The notes under the pieces: generated by a model | Told to the model about the DNA's origin: nothing | Databases searched by the model: none | What the model saw: the letters and a program-made list of their open reading frames with translations, nothing else | Shown here: positions 1 through 11,000 of the stretch, piece after piece | Layout: each line of letters begins with the position of its first letter | How positions within the stretch are numbered: the stretch's first letter is position 1 | Translations under genes and position numbers: made by a program | Origin: Cristatella mucedo | Taxonomy: Eukaryota; Bryozoa; Phylactolaemata; Cristatellidae | Length of the DNA: 64,000 nucleotides | Reading direction: 5' to 3' | Assembly: GCA_009760855.2 (NCBI GenBank) | Contig: WPIO01000060.1 | Span: 441,001-505,000, forward strand

Positions 1-19
1 GCATTTACTATTCCTGCAT

Positions 20-545
20 GTGTAAGCACACAAATGACAACCCACACGGACAAATGCTGTTATGAGCAGGTGGGTTTTACTTCTTTCTAAATAATGTCAA
101 ATAAGGGAACGCTATGCCAGTCAGGAGTTCTAGGCTTTAGAAGCATAGTATCTATCTTATGGCGACTTGGCCTTCAAAAGATTTTAGGTGTGTTAGAGGC
201 ACTGCTAAATGACTTGAGTCTGTGAAGCAGGCTTCACAGTGGGAAGCCTGAACAAGAAGAAAGTATTTGGTTGGTCAAAGCGAGAGGCGGAAGGGACCTA
301 AAAGTCAGAAAAAAGTTGATACGGTGGTTGCCAGGGAGCTCACCCAGGTTGGCAAGAAGTGGTGTAATAATGTGGTAGCTGTGACGTTCACGACAGACAA
401 GCCTAGGTGCTGAGTTTTGCACCGGTTGTAACTATCTTGTTCAGACAGCAAGACGTGCAAGTGGTGAATTACAATGGCCAGTCTAAATCCCATGTCCCAA
501 ATGTGTGGACCCGCTTGTTGCAGTGGTACCTAGCTGAAAATAGGC
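20..545 (-). repeat. L2-A LINE fragment, 3' part of ORF2, decayed
   Basis: Read on the minus strand, this stretch gives pieces of the C-terminal region of the L2-A reverse-transcriptase ORF, such as CRERHSYHIITPLLANL and LTFRSLPPLALT. The same peptides appear in the better copy at 3849-5875. Several frame changes and stops break it, so it is a dead fragment. Confidence 0.7.
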
Positions 546-650
546 AGACTTGAATGTGGGGCTGCAGCTGTCATCCAGTGAAAGGTCATCAATATACATG
601 TGTGTATCGACGACCTTTCGCTCGAGGAGCAAACACACACACACACGTGA

Positions 651-694
651 GCTAAGAAAATTACTAACACCCGGGCTCAGTCACTGTCGATATG

Positions 695-748
<54 letters not shown>

Positions 749-786
749 AGCAGTGACTGAGCCCGTGTGTTCGTCATTTTCTTAGC
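651..786. repeat. Inverted repeat enclosing a (TG)n microsatellite
   Basis: Arms at 651-686 and 751-786 are reverse complements at 33 of 36 positions. The loop is mostly (TG)n, about 700-747. A short (CA)n run lies just outside the left arm at about 632-645. It can form a long hairpin. No coding content is seen. Confidence 0.85.
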
Positions 787-1396
787 ACAGAGCACCTCAT
801 TCCCCCAAAAACCGAGGTCGTAAATTGCCAGCTCATCTTGGCTCTATTTTGAGAAGTAAATTTGTTATTTCCATTTGCACCTTTGATAAGCATTTTTAAG
901 TGGAGCTGGCAGCAAGTATCTGCAGGAAATTGCAATTTCCTGCATATACACGATGGCTAGTGTAAATGCACCATCATTTATCAGCTCAATGACAACTGTA
1001 AACGGTTCATTGCCGTGCAACACCAATCAATCCCTGTTTTCACACCTTCATTGCCGAGATGCTGGCGACTGGTAGTTTGAAAGTGGCTTTGCTGTTATCG
1101 AATGCTTCGATGTCGCAAAGATTTAAATAAATGCTGCCGAGTTTGATAGCTCGACGGAACCCTGTCCAGCAAGCCAGGCCAGCTTCTGCTACGTGCATCC
1201 TGTGAGTTGGGAAGGAGTGCTGTGAAAGCCTCGACAGCACTCGTGGTCTCCGCTAATGGCGCGGCGCAACCTAGGTGCGCCGTCGAGATGCGTCCACCGT
1301 TCGTTGCCACCGCCTCGCTTGCTCACAGCAGCCATCGTCATCGTTCTGTCTGGCAGTGACCGCGGCGTTTTTATGTCTTGTGGTGGCAACTTGCAG
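787..1396. other. Unassigned sequence upstream of the first visible SUV39H exon
   Basis: No recognisable exon or repeat was found here. The last ~140 bases are GC-rich and remain open in the frame of the following exon. The missing N-terminal half of the chromodomain is not encoded here, and a TTGCAG acceptor sits at 1391-1396, so this is read as intron. A first exon starting at the ATG at 1256 cannot be excluded. Confidence 0.5.
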
Positions 1397-2189
1397 AGCA
1401 AAGAATGCTTCCTCATCAAGTGGAAAGGCTGGAGCCCGTACTTCAACACGTGGGAGCCGCGCGAGAATCTTCAACGGTGCGAGTACCTGATCGATCAGTT
1501 CCTGCGCCAAGCGAAGAAGTCCGGCGGTGGTGGTGGAGCCGCCTCCGCCGCCAAGCGCAAGGCTCAGACTTCGCTGGAGGGCGGCGGCAGCGCTGCCGCT
1601 AAGAAAGAGCGCATCGACGAGCTGTTCTGTCGCCTGCGTCGCACCCACTCGCTGTGGCTCACCACCAGCGGCAGCCTGCTCGATCTCAGCTCCCCGGCAG
1701 CGGGGGCGGCAGCGACTGCTGCCGGCGGCGGAGGCACGGCGGTGCCGCCGCCGCCGGCGGTGCCGCTGCTCAAGGGCCTCGTGACGTCCGAGCAGATCAA
1801 GAGCCTGCTGCTGAAGGTCGGCGGCCGGCAGCAGCAGCAGCGCCAGCTGCTGCTGCCGCCTCGCCGCCCGTGCAGCAGCGGCGGCGTGCAGCTGCGGCGG
1901 AAGCGAGAGGCCGTGCAGGAGGCGCTCAAGAAATGGGAGCACGACATCAACGCCGTCTCGACGGACCCGGTGCCCATCGTCGTGATGAACGACTTCGACC
2001 TCGAGGGGCCGCCGGACAACTTCACCTTCGTCAACGACTACATACCGCGTGAGGGCGTGACGATACCCAACGACCCGATCATCGGCTGCGAGTGCACCAA
2101 CTGCCTGGACTCGCGCGCCTCGTGCTGCGGCCCCAGCTGCGGCTCCGTGTTCGCCTACAGCAGCGCGGGACGAGTCAGGGTGCCGCCCG
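1397..2189 (+). CDS. Su(var)3-9: SUV39H exon: chromodomain C-half, linker, start of pre-SET
   Basis: The exon follows a TTGCAG acceptor and ends at G|GTGAGC in phase 1. It encodes CFLIKWKGW...NTWEPRENL of the chromodomain, then poly-Gly/Ala/Gln sequence with CAG and GCC runs. The conserved part resumes with [18 protein letters not shown] and the first pre-SET cysteines GCECTNC...CCGPSCG. GC content is very high. The frame stays open past the donor to 2578, so intron retention would add a non-conserved tail. Confidence 0.93.
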
Positions 2190-5100
2190 GTGAGCGACCG
2201 CACGCGCCTCCGCCCCCCGGGGCGGCTGCGAGCCGCGGGCAGGGGGCGCGAGGGTGTAGACGCGTTCGGATCGAGCGGCTTCGAGCGGCTCGGCTGTGGC
2301 TGTCGTTCGGTGGCGGCTGGCGGTTCGAGCGTGCGCTCACGCTTGGACTGCTTGCTGGCTGGCTGGCTGGCTGCCCGGCATTCGGACTCGGCAGTCAGTT
2401 TGAGTGCCTGGCAGGCAGGCGGCACTGCGGGGCCGCCTGCCTGCCAAGCTCTTCTGACTCTCGAGCTGCTTGTCCTCTGACCAACCTAGAATCCTTCGGA
2501 GACCGTGCCCTTAGTTTGTACGCCCGCTCCCAAAGCCCGGAAGTCGCTCCCGACTATTGTCACGATATCTTAACTTGACGGGTGTAAAAGAGGCTAAAGC
2601 CCGCCTGCTACTCACGGATTTTGCCTTGTCCGTGTGAATTGCCGTTGGCGTGCTTTCGTATGCTGACACTGTGCATGTTATTACTAACCAATCGGCATGC
2701 TTTCGTTGCAGCATATCTTAAGGGCCCAGAAAGAGATTTAGTTCTTGTAGGATGCTATGCAAGTGACTCATCAAGATTACTATTATTATTACCTCCTTTC
2801 GATGGTGGCAGCTCCTCGTTGCTTTCTATCATCCCATCTTGTCTCCCCCCTCTCCTCCCCGGAGAGAATTAGACCTCACCGCAGCTGTACTGATTAGTCG
2901 ATGGAAGTGAGTGTGGAGACGGTGATGCTGCTGTGTGTTTGTGTGTGCGCGCGTGTGCGTGCGCGTGTGTGTGACAGAGAGAGGTACAGAGAGAGAGACA
3001 GAGAGAAAGAGACAGAGGGGGAGAGGGAGTGAGAGGGGGAGAGGGAGTGAGAGGGGGAGAGAGAAGAAGGGAGAGAGAGACGCACACAGAGTGAGAAAGA
3101 GAGAGAAAGAAAGAGAAGAGAGAAAGAAAGAGAAAAGAGAGACACAGAGAGAAAGAGGAGAGAGAGAGAGAGACACACACACACACAGAGAAAGGGAGGG
3201 AGAGAGAGAAAGAGCAGAGCAGAGAGACAGAGAGTAGCCACTGTTAGTAGCTGCTGCTCCTCTCGGTGCCATGATCAGGGCTGCGGCCTGTCGTCGTCGT
3301 CGTGGTTACTGCCGATGGGGGATTGAGCCTCCATTGGTGGGCAGGGTCGCTCATAAAAACGCATTCGAATGTGCTTTACTCAGCTTCGTGGCCCTCCTTT
3401 TGGCTGGCAGTAGCTAGGTTCGGCCGAAAGCGTTCTGGCAAATAATGCTATGCCACAGAATGTTTGTCCCTGGATAGAAAATGTGATTTGCTAATTGCTT
3501 ATGCCTCCGAAGTAGAAAATGGCCATCATTCCCTACATTCTTTGCTTTTGTGACTAGGAAAGTGATTAACTTGCTGTTAACCCATTTCGATGAGAAACTG
3601 GCAAATTCGCATTTTGTGGTTATTATGTTTATTCAGAAAGAACAGCAAATGAATAAAAATTAATATGTATTTACTTTCGTCATCCCAAAATGGCCACTCA
3701 ATAGGTGCTCTAGATTTGTGACTACTGCAAATCGCTTTTTCGAAGAAGTCCCCTAACAAGTTTCTCATCATACTTCCATTAATTATACTGTCCTTTGTAC
3801 TGCCTGTTAAAGTCCAGCATACCCTGATGAAAGCCCTCATCAGAAAAAATGCTGATGTCGACAATAAACCATCTCCTCAACCGTTCCCAGGTTAGCTCCT
3901 TACCAGATGATCCTTGTGATGATCTAGCCGATCGCTTCTCTCGATTCTTTGTGCAGAAGATAGACAAAATCAGGGAATCCATCCCTGCGATGACAACCTT
4001 CCCACTAGAATGCTGTTCCTCGGTTCCTGGCTGCGCCTCAATGTCTGCATTTAAACAGGTCACCAGTGACATAGTCCTAAAGCTCGTATCTCAATCAAAG
4101 AAGACAACAAGTCCACTGGACCCTATTCCCACTGTCCTGCTCCTACGTTGCATTGATCTGCTGCTGCCATGCATAACCAACATCATTAATATGTCATTAG
4201 CCTCAGGTCAGGTCCCAGCACCTTTCAAAAAAGCTGTAGTCAGGCCACTTCTCAAGAAGGCTACACTAGACCAAGAGAACTTAAGCAACTACCGCCCAGT
4301 CTCCCTTCTACCATTCCTATCAAAGACACTGGAACGGGTCGTGGCAGACCAGCTGAACTCGTATATCGAAACCTCACACCTTGCTAGTAAGTTCCAGTCT
4401 GGCTTTAGAGCTAATCACTCCACAGAGTCAGCATTGCTTCGGGTATACAACGACCTACTTAGGAATGCAGACATGGGTAGAGTGTCTCTTCTTGTTTTGC
4501 TCGATCTTTCGGCAGCTTTTGATACCATCGATCACAAAGTACTTCTAGAGTGCCTCTCATCTCGCCTGGGCATCACTGGCACTGCTCTGCAGTGGTTCAG
4601 GTCCTATCTCAGTGGGAGACTCCAGAGTGTTGATGTGAATGGACAAAGATCATCTGAAGTACCTCTAAAATATGGAGTACCTCAGGGCTCTGTGCTAGGT
4701 CCGGTTCTTTTCACCGTTTATACTCTCCCCTCTCGCTGATGTGATTGCCAAGCACAATCTAGGCTTTCACTTCTATGCGGATGACACTCAGTTGTACCTT
4801 TGCTTTGATCCCTCCCAGCCTTCGAGCACCTCAAATTCTCTCAACTCACTTGCTGCATGCATTGATGACATCCGATCATGGATGGCAGCAAATTTTCTAA
4901 AACTAAACGATGATAAAACTAACTTACTAGTTATGGGCAAACCTAGTGTTATTCAGAAATTGGAAAGGCTGACTTTCAAAATTGGCTCTGCCAGCATATC
5001 TCCAGTTGCATCAGCTCGAAATCTAGGTGTCATATTCCAAAGCGACCTCTCGTTAGACGACCACATCAGCTCCACAGTCAAATCAGCCTATTTTCAGCTT

Positions 5101-6956
5101 CATAACATTGCTAAAATTCGGGCTTGTTTAGATAAGGATACCACGTCCAAGTTGGTCCATGCATTCGTGACATCTCGTCTCGACTTCTGCAACTCACTGC
5201 TTACTGGCCTACCAGCATGTGCGATCAGGCGATTGCAGCTGGTGCAAAACTCTGCAGCTAGGCTTGTCTGTCGTGAGCGTCGCAGTTGCCACATTACTCC
5301 ACTTCTCGCCGACCTGCACTGGTTACCAGTCAAGCAGCAGATTGACTTCAAGGTTTTGTCGCTCACTTTTAGGTCTCTTCATTCTATGGCTCCAGCCTAT
5401 CTTTCAGAGATACTACCCCATCAGGCAAAGCATCGTACCACTCGCTTTTCGGAATCCAACAGTCTAGAAATACCTCGTACAAACCTTAAATCCTTTGGAG
5501 ACCGTGCATTTAGCTCGTATGCTCCCACAGCCTGGAACTCCCTCCCGACCTGCATCAGAACATCCCCTGACCTGACCACATTTAAAAGAAACTTAAAAAC
5601 ATACCTATTTAGGACAGCATTTAGTGGGTCCTTGTGATTCGTCCTCGATGTGCTTATGCGTGCTGACACTGTTCATGCTGCCACTAACCACATTTGCATG
5701 CTGACCCAGTGCATGTAACCCCTAACCATGTTATTCATTTTGTTTGTTTTTCAAGCATGATTTTACTTACTATTCTATTGCGTATCACTTTGCAGCAAAT
5801 GTAAAGCGCCTAGAAAGAGATTAAGTTCTCTGAGGGCGCTTTATCAAGTGCAATATTATTATTTTTATCTTGCTCGTCTGATTAAGCTTCCATGTTCTCC
5901 TTGACTTTGTCTATTTGAGCATCAAGGATCAAGGACTTTGCGGAACATTCTGCATTGACCATTTTGGCATAAAGTTCTTTATGAGAGCCTGAATCTGTGG
6001 CCTGGACCATTTTCTGCCTTGTGAACTCTGCTGTGGAACCTCTGTAATGGAACCGTTCTACACTGAATTCCCGGTCCTATTCATCTTCTTGGCAAATTCG
6101 TCACACTCTGCAATCTTCTTTATCGGCGAACCGACAATGATACCAGCTTTGACCTTTGCCTCAGCTGTGGGTAGGCATTTTGGAAGTACTTGAAAACTAC
6201 TTACTCATTGTCTAGGGCCATTACAAATTGCTTGATGACACCTATCTGAATGTACATTGGTGGTGTCAGCACTCTCCGACGGTCTACTAGCAGCTCCCAC
6301 TTTGGTGTTGTTCTTCCCTACAGAGAATTTGGTACTCGTTGCCCAGTCCCTTGTGTCATTGTGAGCCGTAAATGTCCCGGCAGTCCCATAGGCAAAGAAA
6401 ATATGGAAATTTCATGCAGCTGAATTGGAGGGCTGTCAGTGTTACACTATTCTGAAGTCTCCAATTATCTCCCAGCCATGGTCACCATACTTCATGGCAC
6501 GCAGCAGCATCTCGAGACATTGATGTAGATCTCCTCTTTGAGGTGCTCAGAATGAGCCGTAGGCAGAGACGGCTAGTTGTCCTTCTCGTAATGAAGCGGC
6601 AGAGGCCTTTGAGGCTCCTGTTTGCACTGTCTATGAATAGGAGTCAAGCGTTTGGGCTACTGTTGATTCATGTAGTTCGAAGAGACCGGCTACGTTGTTG
6701 CAGAAGCACAGCTCATCTTTCCGACTGAAGAAGCTAGAAAGAAAAGGTGGCCACGGTGTCTATGATCTCCTACTTTCACTGTTTCTCCCAAAAAAAAGTT
6801 GCCCTCTTTTAGCCTAGCTACCAGAAGATCACCATTGGACTAGTCAAGACCAGGTTCTCTGATTAGATTGTTAAACTCTTTCGGGTTTGGAGAAGTATGG
6901 CTCTCTCTTCTCCACTGTATTGTGAAATTAGAATCTGGATTTGCAATGTCTTGCAA

Positions 6957-7045
<89 letters not shown>

Positions 7046-7906
7046 TCTAGCTCTCTCCTGAAGATGGTTGATCTCTCTCTAGAGGATGGGCTCCAGGAGC
7101 TCAAGGTAGTGTGGTCCTAGAGCGGTGGGTAAAGGAATGTGTGGATACGCAATGGGAGGTTCGCTCTTGCCAGTTGCAACGTTTGGAAGGGTTCAGCGTG
7201 CAGCGGTAGTAGCAGTTTCTTGAGTGGTCTATCGCTACATGCCAAATTTTCGGGATAGCAAAATTCGTGGCTCTTTTTCACTTGGTACTATCCTGTAAGT
7301 TGCATACCGGAATTATGAAATTAAATATCATACAGACCACTTATTAGCTAATATTGTGCAAGAAATTCCATATAGCAAGCTGCAATAGTTCACTTTACCT
7401 TTGAAGAGCTCTCTTCAAATGTGTGCATGTGCAATGAGGTGCCCAGGGTTTGTCTTGATCCCCTACGGTCATGCCGAAGTATGCTAACAGTAGGCGTAGC
7501 ACATCTTAGCAGATCCTTGCACGTGAAGACTCTTTCACCTGGATCTTGATTCACTTGTTCATGTATTCCGTATGCAAGCAACCTCTTAATTCCATGTCCC
7601 TAACCATGTTATCCTTGTTGTTTATTGAACATGCTACCACTAACCATTCGATCGTGCTTCCTTTGCAGCAAATGTAAAGTGCCCAGAAGTAGATTGAGTT
7701 CTCTGAGGAAGCTATATCAAATGCGCTTTGTTGTTATTATTATTATCATGTCAATCAGATATGGTTATTCACTATTATCTTACTCATCAATAGCATAAAA
7801 TGAAGTGTTTTTGTAAGGCACCTATACTGTCACACTTCTATGGATGCTACTCTGTAATGTTTTATCGGCCCAGCCCTCACTAATTTAGGTAGCAGCACAG
7901 CACGTG

Positions 7907-7943
<37 letters not shown>

Positions 7944-7983
7944 CTGGTTTTGCTATTAGGCATGATGCCGACGACAGATTCAT

Positions 7984-8050
<67 letters not shown>

Positions 8051-11000
8051 CCTGTCGTCGGCATCATGCCTAATAGCAAAACCAGATAATTTCAAATTGT
8101 CATTCAGACCACAGAAGCAAGGTTTTGTGTAGCAATTGCTTTTTCTATTCATTTTACCCACAAAAGTATTGGGGAAAATGCTATATAGTCATGGACAAAA
8201 AATAAATTGAACTCATACGTTGAAACGTTTTCTCCAAACTCAGGTAAGTCTCGTGCATTCATTTCTTGATCTATGTACCATTCAATTGCATTTCACTTTA
8301 CAGCAAATGTAAAGCGCCTAGAGAGAGATTGAGTTCTCTGAGGGCGCTTTATCAAGTGAATTATTATTATTATTATTATTATTATGTAAGTGCGCTCCAT
8401 TATTTCTTGTGCGGATGTAGTTGCATGCCAGTTAGTTCTCGTGTGCGGATGTAGTTGCATGCCAGTTAGTTCTCGTGTTTTGCAGCCAATTGAGCATGCG
8501 CTGTGTGAGCATCGACGCCTTGTCGCACTGAGACTGCCCTCGAGGCTTTGTCGGTGCCTCTTGAATTTCAAAGTAGCTCGGTAGGCCATTGTTAGCAAAT
8601 TGAGTTAGGTGGATGTGGCCCTTTACACCCGGTGCTCATTAAGCGTTCATCGTTAAGTGGTCTGCTGGCGTACGTTTATGCTGGCCTTGCTTTTTACTCT
8701 AGAGAGTTTTTTTACTCTGCCGTTTAAGAAAAGAAAGAAAGAAGGTAAACTGGTGGTTTGCTAATTTGTCAGCCTCATTCAAATAGCGGCAGAAGAGCCT
8801 TACTGGCTATCACCGCCGCTTGCAAGGGGCAATACAAGAGTCCCGCTGCAGGACTCGAACTCCGTGACCTGGGTCGTGAACTGCGTACTCCCCCCTCACC
8901 TTCTACCCCCTCCCTCGGCTAAAACCCGAGGGTGTCGGTTGACTTATCGTTTAAACTCACCGACGACTGCTAGGGGGGCTGACTGGCTGACTCGCTTTTC
9001 GCACAGGTACGCCGATCTACGAATGCAACAAGAGATGCTGCTGTCCACACACGTGCGCAAACCGCGTCGTTCAGAATGGCAGGAAAGTCAAGGTTGCAAT
9101 ATTCCGCACGCACAACGGCTGCGGTTGGGGTGTCAAGGCGCTGCAGAAGATCAAAAAGGGCACCTTCATCATGGAGTACATTGGGGAGGTGAGCTCAGCG
9201 TTCGTCCGCATGCTGTCCAGCCACCACGATTCGCCACGCCACCGATGTGCGGGTTCGACGGTCACACGGCCTCGCCTTGGCGCTAGCCGCTGCCTGCTCG
9301 AGGCGAGGTGGCTGCTCCCCTTTTCACAGCCGCGACCTCTAGCCACGACCTCTCGCCACCGCCACCGATAGAAAGTCACACCACTCACGGTCCTGCTTTG
9401 TGAGGTTTTCGCCAGGTTATCCGCTCTGTCGCTCATAGCAGATAACCTGGCAGAACCCCTCACACCGGCCTACTTTCACGCAAGGCAAGTGGCTAGGCGA
9501 CGTGGTCGTCATCGTCTGCCACGTAAAAAAAAATGCTTCTTGTGCCATGTGTGGCCGGTCACCTGCTGGTTCTATATCACGTGTAAGAAGGCAGCGATAT
9601 CGCCCGGCAGAATCAGTCAGCGTTTCGAGGGCATAAACATTAAGAGTAGACAGCGATAACATGGAATGAGTAGACAGCGATAACATGGAATGACGAATGA
9701 TAGAGGAGGCAATGATCGTTGTCAAGCCGACCTGGTCGACGATGGCAGTTGCTAGTCCAGCAGCATTTTAGCAGTTTTTCTAATCACGTTTCAGCATTTG
9801 CAAAGCGTAGTACTTGTTAATGTGCCCGCTGCCACCACACCGCTGCTCTGCCGGAGCCTTGCTCTAAGGCTCCACCTGGCGTTTGAAAGGGCAAGCGTGT
9901 GTGCAGACGGTCCGGTCTGCACCTGCAGAGGTCACTCCATACAGTGCTGCATGCCGAAGGAAGCTATTGCTGCATCGTTCGCCCGGCTATAATGTTCGGC
10001 GATAATTCTGTTGTAGATAATTACCAACGAGGAGGCCGAGAGACGCGGCCGGGTGTACGATGCTGAGGGACGCACGTATTTGTTCGACTTGGACTATAAC
10101 GATGGCGACTGTCCGTTCACCGTCGATGCCGGATTTCACGGCAACATCTCGCACTTTGTGAACCATTCCGTGAGTGCTGCGGTTCGGCGTTGTATTCGGC
10201 TCGTACGGGTGGTTTCTATGCGTGCGGAACGCCAACACTGAAAGCGAGTCCTCTCGATAAACAAGCTTGACCGGGGATTTGCAATATTAATAATAATAAT
10301 GCACTTGATAAAGCGCCCTCAGAGAACTCAATCTCTTTGTAGGCACTTATTATTCTAGGTGCTAATTTGCAAGAGGGTTGCTGCAAAAGTGGCATCTTTC
10401 CCAACCTTTGCATTATAGATAGATACATGATTCGTGTGTATAGTGCCCTAAGAGAACTTAATCTCTATCCAGGTGCTTTACATGTGCAGCATGGCTCGAG
10501 CCAACGACCTCGGTCTTTAAAGGCGAGCGCCTTAGCCTAGCTACACCCTCACTTCGGGAAATGTGGCTCTGTCCTGACAACTGCAGTAGTAAGCACTTAA
10601 CATTTGCTGCAAAGGAAACATGATCGAATGGTTCGTGGTAGCATGCTCAATGACAACAAGCATAACATGGTTATGGATGCCGTGCTCAGGATCAGCATGC
10701 AAATATGGTTAGTGGCAGCATGCACAGTGTCAGCCAGCATACGAACGCAGAGGACGAATCACGGGGATTCACTAAATGCTGTGATGAATAGATGCATTTT
10801 TAGTTTCTTTTTAAATGTGATCAAATCAGGGAATGTCACGATGCAAGTCGGAAGTGAATTCCTGGATTTGGGAGCATACGAACTAAAGGCGTGGTCTCCA
10901 AAGGATTTGAGGTTTGTACGAGATATGGTTGAACGATTAAATTCCGAAAGCGGGTGGTACGATGCTTAGCCTGGGGTGAGAGTAGATCTGATAAGTAGGC

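Larger units (their letters stand above)
2190..9006 (+). other. SUV39H intron (6.8 kb), repeat-filled
   Basis: The intron is bounded by G|GTGAGC and GCACAG|G. It contains L2-A fragments, a purine-rich low-complexity block, the best L2-A copy, an antisense relic ORF, a (CT)n block, a microsatellite-loop inverted repeat and a SINE-A copy, each listed separately. The stretches 3240-3848, 7044-7590, 7751-7907 and 8475-8758 show nothing recognisable. Confidence 0.85.

Noticed and set aside
1-1396. eIF2-gamma fusion exon of an insect-type Su(var)3-9 locus
   Set aside because: No eIF2-gamma motif was found in the 1.4 kb available. The question cannot be answered from this window.
1271-2425. 384-codon minus-strand open frame opposite the first SUV39H exon
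   Set aside because: It is the antisense shadow of a GC-rich exon. The plus strand has conserved chromodomain and pre-SET motifs and matching splice sites, while the minus product is Arg/Ala-rich with no domain.
2829-3272. Long overlapping open frames on both strands over the purine-rich tract, some looking membrane-like
   Set aside because: They are translations of GA/CT repeats. Frames are open in several phases at once because the sequence avoids stops by composition.
7908-8090. DNA transposon (MITE) with terminal inverted repeats
   Set aside because: The arms are adjacent to microsatellite on the inside and differ completely from the other inverted repeat at 651-786. No target-site duplication is visible. 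Kept as an inverted repeat only.
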